Shown here: in pieces, positions 5,962 to 11,106 of the stretch | Layout of the letters: the number at the start of each line of letters is the position of its first letter | Numbering within the stretch: the first letter of the stretch is position 1 | Assembly (NCBI GenBank): GCA_022600695.1 | Contig: JAHZJY010000036.1 | Location: 1 to 11,106 of the forward strand | Reading direction: 5' to 3' | Length of the DNA: 11,106 nucleotides | Origin: Actinomycetes bacterium | GTDB lineage: Bacteria > Actinomycetota > Actinomycetes > Mycobacteriales > Mycobacteriaceae | Translations under genes and position numbers: made by a program | Notes under the pieces: model-generated | Told to the model about the DNA's origin: nothing | The model's input: only the letters and a program-made list of their open reading frames with translations | The model's database searches: none

Positions 5962-7146
5962 ATGAAGATGTCTGCGCTTCTCTCGCGTAATGCCAACGCA
6001 CGCCCGGGCGTCACGGGAACCGCCCGGGTGGATCGTGACATCGATCGCCTGCTGCGTCGTGTCGGCCCCGGCGATATCGCGGTCCTCGATGTGCTGGACC
6101 TCGATCGGGCGACCGCCGACGCACTCGTCGACGCCGGCATCGTCGGAGTGGTCAACGCCTCGCCGTCGATCTCCGGGCGCTACCCCAACCTCGGGCCCGA
6201 GGTGCTGGTGGCGAACAACATCGCTCTCATCGACAACGCGGGACCCGAGATCTTCAAAAAGATCAAGGACGGCTCCAAAGTCCGACTCCACGACGGCGCC
6301 GTCTATCACGGTGACCGCCGGCTGGTGCACGGCGTGGAGCGCACCGACGAAGAGATTGCCGATCTCATGCACGACGCCAAGACGGGTCTGGTCGCGCACC
6401 TGGAAGCCTTCGCGGGCAACACCATTGAATTCATCCGCAGCGAGAGCCCGCTGCTGATCGATGGGATCGGGATACCCGACGTCGACGTCGACGTCTACCG
6501 GCGACATGTCGTCGTCGTCACCGACGGGCCGGCCGCGGCCGACGATCTCAGAGGCCTCAAACCCTTCATCAAGGAGTATCAGCCGGTGCTGGTCGGGGTG
6601 GGGACCGGCGCCGATATCCTGCGCGAAGGCGGTTACCGCCCGGCACTCATCGTCGGCAACCCCGAGCAGATCAGTGCTGAATCGCTCAAGTGCGGCGCTC
6701 CGGTGGTGCTGCCGGCCGATGCCGACGGCCACGCCGCAGGCCTGGAGCGGATCCAGGACCTCGGGATCGGGGCGATGACCTTCCCGGCCGCCGGCTCCGC
6801 GACCGACCTGGCTCTGTTGCTGGTCGATCATCAGGGCGCTGCGCTGATCGTCACGGTAGGGGAATCGGCCAGCATCGAGGAATTCTTCGACCGTTCCCGC
6901 GCGCAGACGAATCCTTCCACCTTTCTCACCCGCCTGAAGGTCGGCGAGAAGCTGGTCGACGCGAAAGCCGTTGCGACGCTGTACCGCAGCCATATCTCCG
7001 GCGGCGCTATCGCTCTGCTCGTGATGGCGGTTCTGTTCGCTGTGGTCGCCGCGCTCTGGGTCTCGCAGGCCGACACCGTGGTAATCGATTGGCTCTCCAC
7101 CTACTGGAACCACCTCACCAGCTGGGTGCAGAGCTGGGTGACATAG
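5962..7146 (+). CDS. steA: SteA, membrane-anchored cell-separation factor with TPK-like domain (Rv1697-type)
   Basis: A 394-residue protein closely similar to M. tuberculosis Rv1697. In Corynebacterium glutamicum the orthologue SteA works with SteB to promote daughter-cell separation through the RipC-FtsEX cell-wall hydrolase pathway. The bulk of the protein is cytoplasmic, with a domain related to thiamine pyrophosphokinase in the second half (about 165-345). One membrane helix is clear at about 347-368 (GGAIALLVMAVLFAVVAALW), followed by a Trp-rich tail. The TPK-type motif reads VGNPEQIS (231-238), lacking the acidic residues of the usual GDxDS form, so kinase activity is doubtful. ATG 5962 gives an N-terminus (MKMSALLSRN) aligned with the known protein; ATG 5968 is a close alternative. 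It ends one base before the mctB start, so the pair is surely coupled. Older annotations calling it a thiamine pyrophosphokinase are probably misleading. Confidence 0.93.
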   Translation: MKMSALLSRNANARPGVTGTARVDRDIDRLLRRVGPGDIAVLDVLDLDRATADALVDAGIVGVVNASPSISGRYPNLGPEVLVANNIALIDNAGPEIFKKIKDGSKVRLHDGAVYHGDRRLVHGVERTDEEIADLMHDAKTGLVAHLEAFAGNTIEFIRSESPLLIDGIGIPDVDVDVYRRHVVVVTDGPAAADDLRGLKPFIKEYQPVLVGVGTGADILREGGYRPALIVGNPEQISAESLKCGAPVVLPADADGHAAGLERIQDLGIGAMTFPAAGSATDLALLLVDHQGAALIVTVGESASIEEFFDRSRAQTNPSTFLTRLKVGEKLVDAKAVATLYRSHISGGAIALLVMAVLFAVVAALWVSQADTVVIDWLSTYWNHLTSWVQSWVT

Positions 7147-7147
7147 C

Positions 7148-8083
7148 GTGAAGTCGCGCCGGCGTTTGGTGCTGTCGGTCGCGGCGGTGTTCATCGCCGT
7201 TGCCGTCGGGTTCGTCCTGGGTGCCCGGCTTCTGTCCGGTCCGATGGAGTCCGTGCTGCGGGCTGACAAGGGCGATCTGCAGCAACAGGTCCACACCCTC
7301 ATCGAGCAGAACCGTGTTTTGGTCGAAAGACTCTCAGCCGCTGACGCTTTCGACAGGCAGATGGCAGATCGTATGGTCCGCGGCGCGCTGGACGGTAAGT
7401 CGGTGGTGATCTTCCGCACTCCGGACGCGGACAGCGCCGACGTTGACGCCATCGCTCGGCTGATCGGGCAGGCCGGCGGTTCGGTGACAGGAGTCATCGG
7501 GCTGACCGAGGAGTTCGTGGGCGGTGACTCGGGGGAGAAGCTGCGCTCGGTGGTCAACTCGCCGATCGTGCCGGCCGGCACCCGTCTGGACACCGAACTG
7601 GTCGACGAGGGCTCCCAGGCCGGTGATCTGCTCGGCCTGGCCCTGCTGGTCAACCCTGACCCCGCGATCGTGCCGGCCGACCAGGGAGCTCGCGATACCG
7701 TCCTCGCCGCGTTGCGCGATACCGGGTTCCTGACCTACGGCAACGGCTTCGGAGCGGCCGACACCGCCGTCATCGTCACCGGCGGTGCTCTGGCTGAGGA
7801 CGCCGGTCATCAGGGTTCGACAGTCGCTCGGTTAGCGGTCGGTCTGGCCCCGCACGGTTCGGGCACCGTGCTGGCCGGCCGGTACGGCTCGGCGAACGGG
7901 GTCTCGGCGGTGGCGGTGGCCCGGGCGGATGCCGCGACCGCGGCCGCGGTGTCCACCGTTGACGATATCGATGCCGAATCCGGCCGGATTACCAGTGTGC
8001 TGGCCCTGCAGGCGATGATCGCCGGGGCGCCGGCCGGGAATTACGGGGTCGGCGCGGGCGCGGTGTCGGTGACCGTCCAGTAG
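7148..8083 (+). CDS. mctB: MctB/SteB, envelope protein for copper export or cell separation (Rv1698-type)
   Basis: A 311-residue envelope protein. Residues 2-6 are basic (KSRRR), then a single hydrophobic helix at about 7-28 could be an uncleaved signal anchor. A short coiled-coil-like segment follows (about 38-65, DLQQQVHTLIEQNRVLVERL), then a long extracytoplasmic domain rich in Ala, Gly and Val. In M. tuberculosis, Rv1698 (MctB) was described as an outer-membrane channel needed for copper resistance; in C. glutamicum the orthologue SteB is the partner of SteA in cell separation. Adjacency to steA favours the second role, though both may hold. No cysteine is present, so copper handling would need His or Met. 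The GTG at 7148, one base after the steA stop, keeps the basic-hydrophobic N-terminus; there is no strong Shine-Dalgarno, consistent with coupling. It is nearly the length of Rv1698 (314). Confidence 0.92.
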   Translation: MKSRRRLVLSVAAVFIAVAVGFVLGARLLSGPMESVLRADKGDLQQQVHTLIEQNRVLVERLSAADAFDRQMADRMVRGALDGKSVVIFRTPDADSADVDAIARLIGQAGGSVTGVIGLTEEFVGGDSGEKLRSVVNSPIVPAGTRLDTELVDEGSQAGDLLGLALLVNPDPAIVPADQGARDTVLAALRDTGFLTYGNGFGAADTAVIVTGGALAEDAGHQGSTVARLAVGLAPHGSGTVLAGRYGSANGVSAVAVARADAATAAAVSTVDDIDAESGRITSVLALQAMIAGAPAGNYGVGAGAVSVTVQ

Positions 8084-8085
8084 CG

Positions 8086-8116
8086 CCCGCCGGTGTGTCA
8101 GCGCCGTCTCGGCGGG
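8086..8116 (+). terminator. Possible GC-rich hairpin after mctB
   Basis: CCCGCCG (8086-8092) pairs with CGGCGGG (8110-8116) around a 17-base loop; a competing tight hairpin CGCCG-TCT-CGGCG lies at 8102-8114. No T-run follows. It begins three bases after the mctB stop and precedes the pyrG promoter, so it may be a weak, tail-less terminator, but in GC-rich DNA such pairing arises easily by chance. Confidence 0.3.
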
Positions 8117-8121
8117 GTCGG

Positions 8122-10611
<2,490 letters not shown>

Positions 10612-10615
<4 letters not shown>

Positions 10616-11106
10616 CCACGTTCCGCCCCGAGTTCCCCGGCCGCTGTCCCGACGCCGCCCGCGCCGTCCTGGACGGGCAGGTGCAGGGCTACCTGGACCA
10701 CCTGACCATCGAGCGCGGAGTGGCTGCCAACACCATCAGCTCATATCGGCGCGATCTCCGGCGTTACGTCGAACACTTGACGCCACGGGGTATCGGGGAT
10801 CTGCGAGACGTCAACGAGACCGATGTCAGTGAGTTCCTGGTGTCGTTGCGACGCGGTGATCCCGACACCGGTGCGACCGCGCTGTCCGCGGTATCGGCGG
10901 CGAGGGCGCTGATCGCGGTTCGCGGGCTGCACCGTTTCGCCGCCGCCGAGGGCATTGTGGACCTCGATGTCGCCCGGGCGGTCAAACCGCCGACTCCCAG
11001 CCGCCGCCTGCCCAAGAGCCTTCCGCTCGATGAGGTGCTGGCACTGCTCGACGGCGCCGGTGGGGATGCGCCCACCGACGGTCCGCTGGCCCTGCGCAAC
11101 CGCGCA
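10612..11106 (+). CDS. xerD: XerD tyrosine recombinase, N-terminal part, cut by window end
   Basis: The first 165 codons of a site-specific tyrosine recombinase, open to the window edge. XerD with XerC resolves chromosome dimers at dif near the terminus at the time of cell division. The visible part is the N-terminal core-binding domain: [25 protein letters not shown] is typical (given here by its ends, about 25-48), and [11 protein letters not shown] starts the link to the catalytic domain. The catalytic R..HxxR..Y residues lie beyond the window. It is very similar to M. tuberculosis XerD (Rv1701). The ATG at 10612 overlaps the NUDIX stop by four bases; it gives about 17 more residues before the conserved region than I recall for M. 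tuberculosis, so the GTG at 10681 is a possible later start. XerC or another Xer-family member is less likely, because the local order matches the XerD locus. Confidence 0.93.

Noticed and set aside
5911..7653. A 580-codon open frame on the - strand across steA and mctB
   Set aside because: Same GC-bias artefact. It crosses two real genes and an intergenic gap, and shows no motif.

Overview
The window looks like chromosomal core DNA from a high-GC actinobacterium of the mycolic-acid group (Mycobacteriales: Mycobacterium, Nocardia, Rhodococcus and relatives). The evidence is the GC-rich coding sequence, the actinobacterial 5S rRNA, and an unbroken run of genes in the order I recall for Mycobacterium tuberculosis Rv1691 to Rv1701, with close protein similarity as judged from memory. 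SteA and MctB/SteB are typical of this group. I cannot fix the genus.

Layout. Bases 1-181 are the 3' end of a ribosomal RNA operon: a short 23S-5S spacer, a complete 5S rRNA, and a perfect 14-bp intrinsic terminator. All genes that follow are on the + strand. The first block (269-5854) is very compact: a TPR-like protein, a glycerol-3-phosphate phosphatase of the HAD family, a 67-residue unknown protein, the rRNA 2'-O-methyltransferase TlyA, NAD kinase and the DNA-repair SMC-like protein RecN. Gaps are 0-7 bases or short overlaps, so it reads as one operon. A 107-base gap with a possible promoter leads to the second block, steA and mctB (steB), one base apart. A 143-base gap with a good extended -10 promoter leads to the third block: pyrG (TTG start), a NUDIX ADP-ribose pyrophosphatase, and the first 165 codons of xerD, all overlapping and cut by the window end.

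How the genes work together. There is no single pathway. The themes are ribosome maturation (5S, TlyA), nucleotide and cofactor metabolism (NadK, PyrG, ADP-ribose hydrolase), lipid headgroup recycling (glycerol-3-phosphate phosphatase), and DNA repair, segregation and cell separation (RecN, XerD, SteA-SteB).

I found no mobile element, CRISPR array, tRNA, phage gene or defence system, and no clearly new biological system. No stretch over 300 bases lacks a gene. The points most worth a second look are: the rRNA operon placed directly before the Rv1691-type gene; eroded thiamine-pyrophosphokinase motif residues in SteA; a changed interdomain linker in TlyA; a structured pyrG leader with a TTG start; a possible leaderless start for the first gene; and the small unknown protein before tlyA.
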